DNA of 64,000 bases from Desulfosporosinus sp. FKB (GCF_002196705.1 NZ_NADJ01000015.1:1-64000), one strand, 5' to 3'. Positions 1 to 8,394 are shown, numbered from the stretch's first letter. Translations and numbers: made by a program. The notes: a model not told the origin generated them from the letters alone.

Positions 1-135
1 TTGCCATACTCAATTTCTCTGAATTAAGCATTCAATGCAAGTTCTATCCTTGATAAGTTCTTTTGGTGAATTAGCAATTCTATGAAAACAAGAGGAAAAC
101 CAAGAAAAATCAAATTTATATAGGGAGTGAAGAAT

Positions 136-462
136 ATGTCGCTGGAAAAGTTAAATATCGACCAGTTCGAAAAGATTATTTATAGTGACGGAGAACCTTG
201 CTTAGTAATCTTCTCCAGAAAAACCTGTCATGTCTGTCAAGAAGTTGTTCCCGTTTTAGAAGATCTGCAGCCTAAATATGATGGCAAGCTTGGTTTCTAT
301 TATGTTGACGTCGAGGATGACAAGGCGTTATTTCAAAGTTTTTCGCTTAAAGGTGTTCCTCAAATCCTTTTCTTTAATGAAGGTGAATATCAAGGAAAAC
401 TAGCAGGAGCCGTTGACGAAGAAAAAATCGAGAATAAAATTGCGGATGTCCTTGAGTTGTAA
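136..462 (+). CDS. Thioredoxin-like protein with CHVC active site
   Basis: Small thioredoxin-fold protein of about 108 residues, likely a cytosolic thiol-disulfide carrier paired with the reductase gene 38 bp downstream. A beta strand leads into the redox motif CHVC in place of the usual CGPC, and the cis-proline motif GVPQ is present. I chose the ATG at 136 because AGGGAG (122-127) lies about 8 nt upstream; a GTG at 127 would overlap that site. A His/Val dipeptide inside CxxC usually changes redox potential, so it may be a dedicated partner of the adjacent reductase rather than general thioredoxin. The family is confident; the physiological substrate cannot be seen. Confidence 0.88.
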   Translation: MSLEKLNIDQFEKIIYSDGEPCLVIFSRKTCHVCQEVVPVLEDLQPKYDGKLGFYYVDVEDDKALFQSFSLKGVPQILFFNEGEYQGKLAGAVDEEKIENKIADVLEL

Positions 463-500
463 ACATTAGTAGATGTAAAGAAAGGAAGTAATTTAGGAGA

Positions 501-1721
501 ATGGGAGATATAACAAATACCTATGATTTAATCATTGTGGGTGGTGGCCCGGCAGGACTGACTTCGTCGATCTATGGGGGAAGAGCAAAGCTAAAAACCT
601 TGGTCATCAACAAAGGAACTATTGGCGGTTTGGTAAATACCACACGTGAAATTGTCAATTATCCCGGATATGGGCAAATCAGCGGGGAAGATCTTATGAA
701 GGATTTCAAAAAGCACGCGGAAACCTTTGGTGCGGAATTTTCTCGTGATGAAGTTATAAGAACGGATTTTTCTCAGGAAGATAAAGAAATTGTTACGAAA
801 AAAGGAAAGGTCTATTCTGCTAAAGCGGTGATTATTGCCTGCGGCAGTGAACCGAGGCTTTTGAATATCCCTGGTGAAAAACGACTCCAAGGCAGTGGGG
901 TTGCTTACTGTGCCACTTGTGATGCGGAGTTTTTCGAAGGTGAAGACGTTGTGGTTGTTGGCAGCGGAGATCAGGCTATTGAAGAAGGCATGTATATTAC
1001 TAAATTCGCTCGAAAAGTCACAGTGATTGTGCTTCATGACGAAGGAGTTCTCGATTGCAATAAACTCAGTGCTGAAAGGGCCTTTCTGAATAAAAAAATG
1101 GAATTTATCTGGAACTCGACGCTGGAGGAAGTCTTAGGTACTGACAATGTTAAAGGTGTGAAGATTAAGAACTTAAAAACCGGTGTTTTAACCGAACTTG
1201 CTTGTCAGGGGGTATTCTTTTTTGTAGGGATGGTTCCCTCGACCCTTTTTCTTAAGGAAAGCGGTATTGAAATGAACGAAAGAGGCTATATTCAAGTTAA
1301 CGAACTGATGGAAACAAACCTCGAGGGGGTTTATGCCGTCGGAGATAACCGTATCAAATATTTAAGACAAGTGGTTTCAGCCGCTGGAGATGGAGCAACA
1401 GCTGCGGTAGCTGCTGAGAGGTATATTGAAGAGCTGAGTGCATTTAATAACAATGTCCTGCAAAGTAAGAAAAAGGTCTTACTCATATTCTTCAATGCCC
1501 TAAATAAAGAGAGCATAGAATTTAGCTCCTTATTAGAAGAAGTAAACCTAGAGCTTCCTCAAAGCTACACGGTTGTAAAAGTCGATATGGCTACTAAAAA
1601 AAATCTAGCTAAAAAGTTTGGAATTCAAACGGTACCATCGGTTGTGGTAATGGAAAAGGGACAAAAGATCAAGCAATTAGATTATTCGTTAGATAAAGAA
1701 AACTTGAAAACTCAATTATAA
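501..1721 (+). CDS. Thioredoxin reductase-like flavoprotein with degenerate C-terminal thioredoxin domain
   Basis: FAD/disulfide oxidoreductase of the thioredoxin reductase family. The N-terminal FAD motif is GGGPAG, the redox-active disulfide is CATC (about residue 140), and the second dinucleotide motif is VVGSGDQAIEEG. The arginine-rich segment that binds NADPH in classical TrxB (HRR...R) is not present; the aligned stretch reads VIVLHDEGVLDCNK. NADPH specificity is therefore doubtful, and NADH or a ferredoxin-type donor is possible. An extra 90 or so residues at the C-terminus have a thioredoxin fold pattern (VVKVDMA, cis-Pro in TVPS) but no CxxC. It probably forms an operon with the thioredoxin gene upstream. 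Family confident, electron donor unknown. Confidence 0.88.
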   Translation: MGDITNTYDLIIVGGGPAGLTSSIYGGRAKLKTLVINKGTIGGLVNTTREIVNYPGYGQISGEDLMKDFKKHAETFGAEFSRDEVIRTDFSQEDKEIVTKKGKVYSAKAVIIACGSEPRLLNIPGEKRLQGSGVAYCATCDAEFFEGEDVVVVGSGDQAIEEGMYITKFARKVTVIVLHDEGVLDCNKLSAERAFLNKKMEFIWNSTLEEVLGTDNVKGVKIKNLKTGVLTELACQGVFFFVGMVPSTLFLKESGIEMNERGYIQVNELMETNLEGVYAVGDNRIKYLRQVVSAAGDGATAAVAAERYIEELSAFNNNVLQSKKKVLLIFFNALNKESIEFSSLLEEVNLELPQSYTVVKVDMATKKNLAKKFGIQTVPSVVVMEKGQKIKQLDYSLDKENLKTQL

Positions 1722-1834
1722 AAAATAGAAACTTTGGATCAAATAATCCCATTACACTCAATCTTGTTAAAATACTTTAAGGATTGGGAAAGAAGAATAT
1801 AGCCGAATAAAAAATGATCAAATATTTAAAAAAA

Positions 1835-1864
1835 GGCCACTAATTATCGAGTGGTCCCTTTTTG
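1835..1864 (+). terminator. Rho-independent terminator after thioredoxin/reductase pair
   Basis: Stem GGCCACT/AGTGGTC (one G-U pair) followed by CCTTTTTG. It lies about 110 bp after the reductase stop codon and would end the two-gene transcript. Confidence 0.7.
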
Positions 1865-2051
1865 ATTGATAATAAACTAGTATTTATAATATTCGTGAAG
1901 CTACTTAATTTACAAGGAAGAATGAAAATACCTAATGCGAGCTTATTTCCATAAAAAACTCAAATAGAATTGCTTAAGTAATATATTCCTAAAAGGATAT
2001 TTCTATCACAAGACGAATCTTGCACAGAATATTGAGAGGGGTAAAGAATCA

Positions 2052-2894
2052 TTGGAAAATAAATACTTTAAACAGTTTCTTGAAATTTTACCGGCCTTGA
2101 ATGAAATTATGCAGGAGGATATCAACATAGTTGTAATTGATGCTAAAGAAATGACAGTCAAAGCTTACGCTCCCGGGAAGCTTCATAGAGATTTAAACGT
2201 CGGAGACCCGATTAAAAAGGCAAAAGTTCATGATTATGTAATCCAAAACAAAAAACAAATATTGACGACAATAGCAGCATATGTCTTTGGAGTTCCAAGC
2301 AAAGGACTTATGACTCCCGTCTTAGATGAAAATGGAGAGGTCTGTGCTTTAATAAATGTAGTCCAAAGCATCGAAAAAGAGGCTGAAATTGAAAAGAGTG
2401 CCACTACACTCTTCTCTTCAATGGAGCAACTAAATGCTGGTTTGGAGGAAATTGCTTCGAGTTCACAGCAGGTATCTACTTTTATCAAGGAAATTGACGA
2501 GTTTTGCTCGCAAACAGAAGAAAATCTTAAGGGGATTGACCATATCATTGAGAATATAAAAAGCATCTCAAAAAATTCCAACCTCCTTGCTTTAAATGCT
2601 TCTATAGAAGCGGCAAGAGCTGGAGATGCAGGAAGAGGATTCAGTGTTGTAGCTAAAGAAATGGGCAATCTTTCAAGCTTAAGTAAGGAATCGGCAGAAA
2701 AGGTAGCTAAATCTCTTTTAGATATAAAAAGTGCAATTGATTTCATTAGTGAGAAAATCAAAATTACAAACCTATCTTCCGATAATCAAGCTGCAGCAAC
2801 TGAAGAGATGGCGGCTTCAACTGATGAAATTGTTTCAGTCTCAAAGCATTTAATGGAATTAGCAAAGATTATGGATTTTAATTCAGTGCATTAA
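2052..2894 (+). CDS. Soluble methyl-accepting chemotaxis-type transducer
   Basis: Cytosolic signalling protein of 280 residues with no membrane segment. Residues about 1-115 form a small sensor-like domain (VVIDAKEMTVKAYAPG, GLMTPVLDENGEVCALINVV) of a type seen in clostridial proteins. The rest is a short MCP signalling hairpin containing the highly conserved tip NLLALNASIEAARAGDAG and GRGFSVVAKEM, which contacts CheA/CheW in this family. The TTG start has GAGAGGGG about 8 nt upstream. The coiled-coil is much shorter than in membrane receptors. The ligand is unknown; the gene stands alone and ends without a clear terminator. Confidence 0.85.
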   Translation: MENKYFKQFLEILPALNEIMQEDINIVVIDAKEMTVKAYAPGKLHRDLNVGDPIKKAKVHDYVIQNKKQILTTIAAYVFGVPSKGLMTPVLDENGEVCALINVVQSIEKEAEIEKSATTLFSSMEQLNAGLEEIASSSQQVSTFIKEIDEFCSQTEENLKGIDHIIENIKSISKNSNLLALNASIEAARAGDAGRGFSVVAKEMGNLSSLSKESAEKVAKSLLDIKSAIDFISEKIKITNLSSDNQAAATEEMAASTDEIVSVSKHLMELAKIMDFNSVH

Positions 2895-3220
2895 CTCCGC
2901 AGCACTTTAGCCTCTATTACTGTCTATACATTGATATTACTGGCATCATTTTTGATTAGACGACTGAAAAAGCACATTAAAACCCAAAGGGAAATGGCGA
3001 GACTTTTATTAAAAGGGCTATATCTAATGAAGTTTAAAGATGAACTGGTTTTTTGCAGCTCATAGAGATATAACATTAAATTAAGAAGGAAGATATTGGG
3101 GCAAAGGGAATTGTATCTCTTTACAGTTAAATTTAGTAAATAATGTTTATATAATACAGGCTGAGATAATTCTTCAATAGCAATCGCATGGAATTCATAC
3201 AGAAGCTAAATTGCTGTCGG
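2895..3220. other. Intergenic, no supported gene
   Basis: An open stretch directly after the transducer stop codon (2895-3062, same frame) encodes a hydrophobic segment and a basic helix but has no start codon or ribosome-binding site. It may be gene debris. Nothing else was recognised. Confidence 0.4.
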
Positions 3221-3625
3221 TCAAGAGGTTGTTTGATGGAAGTTGGGAAGTGATCCAGCAGTATTAATACTATTAGCCAGTGTTAAGAAATCAAGAACCT
3301 GAGGCTTGACTGTAAATCCAAGAAAGATGGGAAGGCAGAAAATCATCGTGGTTATCACGCTAAGTTTTGAATGAGAATGTTGATGATCAAAATGACAATG
3401 ATGACGACCACAGCTACAGGATTGGTGCTTTGTTTCATGGGTCGAAGATATGAGCATTGAAATCGTCAAGAGGATTAAAATAAGTTCAGAAAATTCAGAA
3501 AGCTAGACTAAACTTGGACTAAGATACAATTCAATTTTCCCTGATTGCAAGAGGTACCCGATCCAAAGGGTGTAGCCTATTTGAATCATACCTTTAATCA
3601 AGATATCATTTTTTGGAAATTTCAC
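3221..3625 (-). pseudogene. ycgQ-like (TIGR03943) remnant with in-frame stop and lost C-terminus
   Basis: Read on the minus strand from a GTG at 3625 (AAGGGGG 7 nt upstream), the product begins like YcgQ/TIGR03943 proteins, with a first membrane segment ending in LLQSGKIELYLSP. A TAG codon at 3503-3505 interrupts it. The same frame then continues with a second hydrophobic segment, a His-rich linker (HHCHFDHQHSHSK) and FCLPIFLGFTVKPQVLD, which matches the family's typical order. The protein stops after about 135 codons, roughly half the expected length, so the C-terminal domain is missing. YcgQ proteins usually pair with a YcgR permease, and a YcgR remnant is indeed adjacent. TAG rather than TGA argues against selenocysteine. 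Confidence 0.65.
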
Positions 3626-3669
3626 GAATAAGCCCCCTTGTATGTATCCTGATCCCGGGTCATCATGAA

Positions 3670-4035
3670 TTAAAGACTATGGAGCCTCATCCCAACATCA
3701 GCTCCTAGTCCCCATAAAAACGTTAGAATTATGGAAAGAACAGCTATGAAGAAAAATAGCGACAGGCTGAAATTTTTCTTAAACAGCATGACATTCCGTA
3801 AGTCAAGAATTTGCCCAATGATGAGAAATGAGAGCACAGATCCTAGAGGAAACTGATTTGCCAATACTCTTGCCACAAAGGCATCTGCGAGACTGACAAA
3901 TATTTTGGCCTTGCTAGATTGGAATTGAAGATCGATATTGCAAATTTTAGCCATATTACCCGTCATTTGTGCCTCGCTAGGCTCAAGAAGAAATAGACAC
4001 CTCACATAAAAGGCTAGCCTGTAATTGAGTACCAT
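3670..4035 (-). pseudogene. C-terminal remnant of YcgR-like permease (DUF318/PF03773)
   Basis: The second half of this frame (AFVARVLANQFPLGSVLSFL, then a Lys-rich loop and a final membrane helix) looks like the C-terminus of YcgR-type permeases. The first 45 or so residues do not fit the family and are probably out-of-context sequence. Most of a normal 300-residue permease is absent. With the ycgQ-like remnant just downstream on the same strand this is a decayed ycgR-ycgQ operon. These permeases are associated with metal homeostasis in Bacillus; no active product is expected here. Confidence 0.55.
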
Positions 4036-4141
4036 TCTAGAAAGGAAGGCCCTTTGTGAAGCTTAGTTGGCCGAGTTGAGGGGCGAGAAGGATTTAATTA
4101 ACAAACGGGAAATTCAAAATTATCGTAGCAATATAAGCAAA

Positions 4142-4179
4142 GGCGCCGTGACAGCTATGATAACTTACGGCGTCTTTTT
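4142..4179 (+). terminator. Hairpin with T-run, orphan terminator
   Basis: Stem GGCGCCGT/ACGGCGTC (one G-U) followed by TTTTT on the plus strand. No intact gene precedes it on that strand, so it may have belonged to a deleted gene. Confidence 0.5.
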
Positions 4180-4427
4180 CATACGTTAAAAGAGGTGTAC
4201 CCTTATGATTGGAGGAATATTATGGAAAACCTAGAGTAGAAAAGGAGAAAGGTATCAAGCAAACTTTTGTCTTTCCTGGTAATTTGCATTTGTCTTACAA
4301 TTGAGTGGGGCGTAGCGGAGGCTATAGGGGGAGTGCGGTGGATGCTTTTCTAGGAACTTCATGGAGATGTATGAGATACACAGTGGGATAAGTTTTTTGC
4401 TTTATGCGGCCCGGTTTTCTCCCTGGT
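4180..4427 (+). other. Probable gene debris with a good ribosome-binding site
   Basis: GGAGG (4211-4215) precedes an ATG at 4222 whose frame hits TAG after five codons. Beyond the stop the same frame encodes a basic-plus-hydrophobic stretch (KLLSFLVICICL) ending near AEA, like a signal peptide. No family recognised. Confidence 0.3.
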
Positions 4428-5384
4428 CTAAGTCTCAGCAATGACTTTTCCTAGTTCAGTGAGGTCATAGCCGCCTAATCCTTGCAATTCAGCTTTAAAC
4501 TCGTCGGATTGGATTATTTCAAAAATCGCGTCAAAGGCAGGATTGTTAAGATCTTCTTTTTTCAGGACCATATCATAGTGCTCTTTTTGGAGAGGTATGA
4601 AGTCAATTTCCTGTACTTGTAAACTGGCTTTTTCATTGCCAATACCAAGATCCGCATCGCCACGAGCAACAGTACTGGCAATGGCGAGATGAGAATGAAA
4701 TTCTCTCATATAGCCATTGATAGAACGACCTGAAATGCCCATTTTGCGCAAGTGTTCATCGAGTAATATTCTTGTACCACTGCCTTTTTCACGGTTGATA
4801 ATTGCAATATCTGAACGGCATAAATCGTTCCAATCTCTAATGTTTTTCGGATTTCCTTTCGCTATATAAAAACCCTGCATACGGCTGGCAAGGCGGATAA
4901 TAAGACAGGGAGTTCCCGGCAGCATTCTTTCAATGTATGGCACATTGTATTCTCCCGTTTTGCCATCCCACATATGCGCGGTTGCCACTTGAACCTCTCC
5001 TTGATAAAGTGCGTATATGCCGTTATAACTTCCTTCATAGGAGCGCAGGGCACGAATTCCCTTGGGATGGCAATCTAAGTAACGGCATAAAACATCTAAA
5101 ATAAGGTCCTGACCAGAAATCACAAAAGATCTGTTTCTATGCGGTATTTTTTCATAAGTGAGTGAGGGAACATAGCTGTTTGGATCTGGAGAAAATGTGC
5201 TGATAGGTTTGGAGTCTTTACTTTTGTTTTTATAGTTTTCAACATCTTCTAAATCAACACGCAATTTTTTCCCTGCTCTGTAAGCATTTAATTCTCTGCG
5301 TTTGATTAAATCATAAACGGTACTTTTGGAAATTTTCAATACGTCAGCAACTTCTTGCGGTGTTAAGGCCTTGTTTTCAACCAT
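4428..5384 (-). CDS. Molybdate-binding-domain transcription regulator (HTH + periplasmic-binding-like domain)
   Basis: A DNA-binding regulator of 318 residues. Residues 1-55 are an excisionase/MerR-type helix-turn-helix (LTPQEVADVLKISKSTVYDL, then AYRAGKKLRVDLEDVENY). Residues from about 85 on are a type-2 periplasmic-binding-protein fold of the COG1910 / PF12727 kind, with SFVISGQDLILDVL, REKGSGTRILLDEHL and DADLGIGNEKA. In this family the domain is linked to molybdate or tungstate and the proteins replace ModE in many Firmicutes. It is transcribed divergently from the hutP-anf block, which fits control of an Mo-independent nitrogenase by molybdenum supply. A weak promoter (ATTATA complement at 5423-5428) lies upstream. 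Family confident; ligand and target are inferred. Confidence 0.85.
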   Translation of the reverse strand: MVENKALTPQEVADVLKISKSTVYDLIKRRELNAYRAGKKLRVDLEDVENYKNKSKDSKPISTFSPDPNSYVPSLTYEKIPHRNRSFVISGQDLILDVLCRYLDCHPKGIRALRSYEGSYNGIYALYQGEVQVATAHMWDGKTGEYNVPYIERMLPGTPCLIIRLASRMQGFYIAKGNPKNIRDWNDLCRSDIAIINREKGSGTRILLDEHLRKMGISGRSINGYMREFHSHLAIASTVARGDADLGIGNEKASLQVQEIDFIPLQKEHYDMVLKKEDLNNPAFDAIFEIIQSDEFKAELQGLGGYDLTELGKVIAET

Positions 5385-5525
5385 AGTGTTACAACGAACC
5401 TTTCATCAGCAATATATTTACAATTATATCACATGTTAATACTTTGAAAACCAAAAAGAAAACCTATGACTAGTGATGTTTGCATTGAGCAAAGCGAAGG
5501 ATTATGTATTAAGTTTATATAAGTA

Positions 5526-5561
5526 TTGACACGAACCAAATGCTATGTGTATAATGATACA
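5526..5561 (+). promoter_or_regulatory. SigA-type promoter of hutP-anf with palindrome over the -10 box
   Basis: TTGACA (5526-5531), an 18-bp spacer and TATAAT (5550-5555). A 14-bp inverted repeat TGTATAATGATACA (5548-5561) covers the -10 box and could be an operator, possibly for the divergent molybdate-domain regulator. The promoter motif is clear; the operator role is a guess. Confidence 0.7.
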
Positions 5562-5671
5562 AAATAACACCAAATGGAAATAAATCAATAGTTATAAGTT
5601 GCAAAACGGAAAAATCAATTGACAAAACAATACACTCTGGAAAATAGGTTGAGTAAAAAGGAGGGCTAAGC

Positions 5672-6112
5672 TTGCAGCTGACTGTAGATCAAGAAAGAAA
5701 GCCTTCCGTAGAAAAAGCAGCGTTACTGCTGGCTCTGACTCAAACAAGAGAAGAAGAAGAAAAACTCAAGGTATCTTTCAGTGAAGTGTTTGACATACGT
5801 TGCGGTGTGACTGAACTTGGGGGAAAGGTTGCCAATCTTCAACATACAGGAAAACTGACAAATTCGGTTATTTCAACAGCATTAAATATAGGTATCATTC
5901 CAGAAGAAGCCCGAAAGATTCACGCGCTTATTCATGCGACTTTGGAAGCCAGCAACAGCGTTTTTACTCATACTAACAGCAACGCTGATATGGCTCTGAA
6001 AATTGGATTAACAACAAATGTTGAATGGCTTGCTGTAGCAATTTATGGTCGTTCTTCTCTTCATCCGCTATTGGAACACGCTCGGGTGGGGTTGGGGGTT
6101 ATGCATCTCTAG
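5672..6112 (+). CDS. HutP-family RNA-binding antiterminator
   Basis: A 146-residue protein close in length to Bacillus subtilis HutP (about 148). The diagnostic segment HALIHATLEA and the C-terminus GVGLGVMHL match HutP's SHALYHATMEAL and GVGINHI. In HutP three histidines bind Mg2+ together with L-histidine; the equivalents here are H84, H88 and H145. The Arg-bearing segment that touches L-histidine in HutP (after the second His) is different here, so the ligand may not be histidine. HutP hexamers bind mRNA at spaced NAG triplets and block terminator formation. The TTG start has AAGGAGGG 6 nt upstream. It lies at the head of the anf block, with a NAG-rich, terminator-bearing leader directly downstream. 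No hut genes are nearby. Confidence 0.85.
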   Translation: MQLTVDQERKPSVEKAALLLALTQTREEEEKLKVSFSEVFDIRCGVTELGGKVANLQHTGKLTNSVISTALNIGIIPEEARKIHALIHATLEASNSVFTHTNSNADMALKIGLTTNVEWLAVAIYGRSSLHPLLEHARVGLGVMHL

Positions 6113-6177
6113 TTAGAGTGAAAGTAGTGAAAGAGTGGAAAAGTGACAAGAGAACGTTCAATAAACTAACCTTATAA

Positions 6178-6280
6178 ACAATTTCATAATGGGCAGCAAA
6201 TCAGATGATGATTTGAAGTGGAAAAGTGTTTTAGTGGGCCTTTAATTTAGATGGGAATTAAGGGCTCACTTTGTTTTTTT
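6178..6280 (+). promoter_or_regulatory. Leader module 1: hairpin, three NAGs, intrinsic terminator
   Basis: Order of elements: small hairpin AAATCA-GATGA-TGATTT, then AAG..AAG..TAG with 8-nt spacing in AAGTGGAAAAGTGTTTTAG, then a 14-bp terminator stem (6233-6246 with 6257-6270, two G-U pairs) and a T-run at 6271-6280. The last AG forms the first pair of the terminator stem, so a protein bound there would hinder terminator folding. Nearly the same sequence recurs at 6613-6714. Confidence 0.85.
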
Positions 6281-6304
6281 CTAAGTTTTAAAGGAGGTGA
6301 TGCG

Positions 6305-6363
6305 ATGGTGCCTAATAATGGGAGAGTGCGATGATAAGAGGAAGTTTCGGTGGTAGCAATTGA
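6305..6363 (+). other. Two overlapping micro-ORFs in the anf leader
   Basis: A near-perfect Shine-Dalgarno (AAGGAGGTGAT, 6291-6301) precedes ATG 6305, encoding MVPNNGRVR. Its stop overlaps a second ATG at 6331 (ATGA), encoding MIRGSFGGSN up to 6363. They sit just after terminator 1. They could be leader peptides that put ribosomes on the NAG array, or chance. Confidence 0.4.
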
Positions 6364-6612
6364 GGTAAATGAGTTGGCAAGCAGTAAATTAATCAGGAAT
6401 TTGTAAGTAACGAAGGGAGGCCTGGAAAATAGGAGATTGGTCTTTAGTTGGGTAGTAGTGTCAAGTAATTGAAGTAAGCAAGTGGTAAAGTGACCAAAGG
6501 AACCAAGTTACCAAAGTGGCGGAGTGACAAAGTGACTAAATTGGTAATGTGATCAAGAGTGGTAGAGTGATCAAGTGATATGAGTTTTATTGCTAAGCTC
6601 AGAAGAATTAGT
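6337..6612 (+). promoter_or_regulatory. NAG-triplet array with about 8.4-nt period, probable HutP-type binding region
   Basis: AG dinucleotides recur every 8-9 nt on the transcribed strand. The cleanest run starts at 6473, 6481, 6489, 6498, 6506, 6515, 6523, 6531, then 6558, 6566, 6574, 6583, 6596 and 6610. Weaker members continue upstream (6355, 6363, 6372, 6380, 6406, 6414, 6431, 6446, 6454, 6464). Locally it reads as degenerate AAGTGACA octamers. A shorter run (6117, 6126, 6134, 6142, 6149) begins right after the hutP stop. HutP contacts NAG triplets at regular spacing, so this looks like an extended landing platform. Confidence 0.7.
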
Positions 6613-6714
6613 ACAATTTCATAATTCGGCAGAAAATCAGACGATGATTTGGAGTGGAAAAGTGTTTTAGTGGGCCTTTAATAGACAGAATTAGGGGCTC
6701 ACTTTGTTTTTTTT
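6613..6714 (+). promoter_or_regulatory. Leader module 2: hairpin, three NAGs, intrinsic terminator before anfH
   Basis: Direct repeat of module 1. Hairpin AAATCA-GACGA-TGATTT, the same three NAGs with 8-nt spacing, then a terminator stem (6669-6682 with 6690-6703, three G-U pairs) and a T-run at 6704-6714. The loop region differs from module 1 while the stems are kept, as expected for a selected RNA structure. It ends 40 bp before the anfH start. Confidence 0.85.
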
Positions 6715-6754
6715 CAGAGTCTAAATGGATGGTAATTAGAGAGGAGTTTTTTAA

Positions 6755-7582
<828 letters not shown>

Positions 7583-7619
7583 ATGCTGGTTCAAAGACAG
7601 AAAGAAGGGGGGCGCCTTT

Positions 7620-7946
7620 ATGATCATGATTAAAGCGATTGTTAGGCCGGATAAAAAGGAAGTGGTGCTCAATGAACTTTCCCAAGCAGGGTTTCATGCC
7701 GCCACTGTTATTGATGTAGTAGGCCGCGGGAAACAAAAGGGTATTACTTTGGGAGATGTTCTTTATGATGAAATTCCTAAAAGCCTGATCATGTTAGCTG
7801 TTAATGATGGAGACAAAGAGAATGTGCTGGAGGTCATTCTCCAGCATGCCAAAACCAGTGAAAGTGGAGCTTTCGGAGATGGGAAAATAATTGTCAGTCC
7901 TATTGATGAAGTATATACCGTCTCAAGCGGCGTTGCAGAGCTGTAA
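7620..7946 (+). CDS. nifI1: NifI1, PII-like nitrogenase regulator
   Basis: GlnB-family protein of 108 residues (MIKAIVRPDKKEVVLNELS at the start; GRGKQKGITLGDVLYDEIPK in place of the usual T-loop; GDGKIIVSPIDEVYTV near the end). In methanogens NifI1 and NifI2 form a complex that inhibits dinitrogenase when ammonium is added and is relieved by 2-oxoglutarate. The uridylylation tyrosine of classic PII is not evident. Start ATG 7620 has AAGGGGGG 8 nt upstream. It lies between anfH and anfD, the standard position in clostridia and archaea. Confidence 0.93.
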   Translation: MIMIKAIVRPDKKEVVLNELSQAGFHAATVIDVVGRGKQKGITLGDVLYDEIPKSLIMLAVNDGDKENVLEVILQHAKTSESGAFGDGKIIVSPIDEVYTVSSGVAEL

Positions 7947-7958
7947 AGGAGTGGCGTA

Positions 7959-8366
7959 ATGAAAGAGATTTTAGCTGTTGTACGAATGAATAAGGTCAGC
8001 GCAACGAAAAAGGCTCTCATTGAAGCTGGAGCTGCCGGTTTTACAGCCACTAAGGTTATGGGGCGCGGCAAACTGGTAGAAGACAAATCCATCATTGCTG
8101 AACGGAGAAAAACTTTGTTAGCTCTGGCTCAGAAAGATGATCAGACTACAGATAAGATGATCACCGAATTTTTAGATGGCACCCGTTTATTTCCGCGCAG
8201 GATGTTTAATATTCTGGCCCATGACGAAGCTGTACCCAAGATTGTTTCAGCGATTATTAAGGCCAATAAGACAGAGTACAAAGTGGGTGACGGCAAAATC
8301 TTTGTGCTGCCGGCGCTTGATGCGGTCCGAGTTAGAACAAGGGAGTCCGGAGATTCAGCGATCTAA
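7959..8366 (+). CDS. nifI2: NifI2, PII-like nitrogenase regulator
   Basis: Partner of NifI1. Longer than ordinary PII (135 residues) because of the extended T-loop region (GRGKLVEDKSIIAERRKTLLA, then LFPRRMFNILAHDEAV) seen in NifI2 proteins. Ends with the beta strand KVGDGKIFVLPALDAVRVRT. AAAGGAG lies upstream and the gene begins 12 bp after nifI1. Together they would give rapid, reversible switch-off of the Fe-only enzyme by direct binding, independent of ADP-ribosylation. Confidence 0.93.
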   Translation: MKEILAVVRMNKVSATKKALIEAGAAGFTATKVMGRGKLVEDKSIIAERRKTLLALAQKDDQTTDKMITEFLDGTRLFPRRMFNILAHDEAVPKIVSAIIKANKTEYKVGDGKIFVLPALDAVRVRTRESGDSAI

Positions 8367-8394
8367 AGCAACAGGGAAGCTATCTCTGGATTAA

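Noticed and set aside
3503-3505. Readthrough of the ycgQ stop
   Set aside because: The codon is TAG, not TGA, and the C-terminal domain is missing anyway.
6337-6612. CRISPR or simple tandem repeat
   Set aside because: The unit is degenerate, only 8-9 nt and has no spacers; the conserved part is just AG.
5400-6754. Sigma-54 promoter for the nitrogenase genes
   Set aside because: No GG-N10-GC element with proper context was found; a sigma-A type promoter is present instead.
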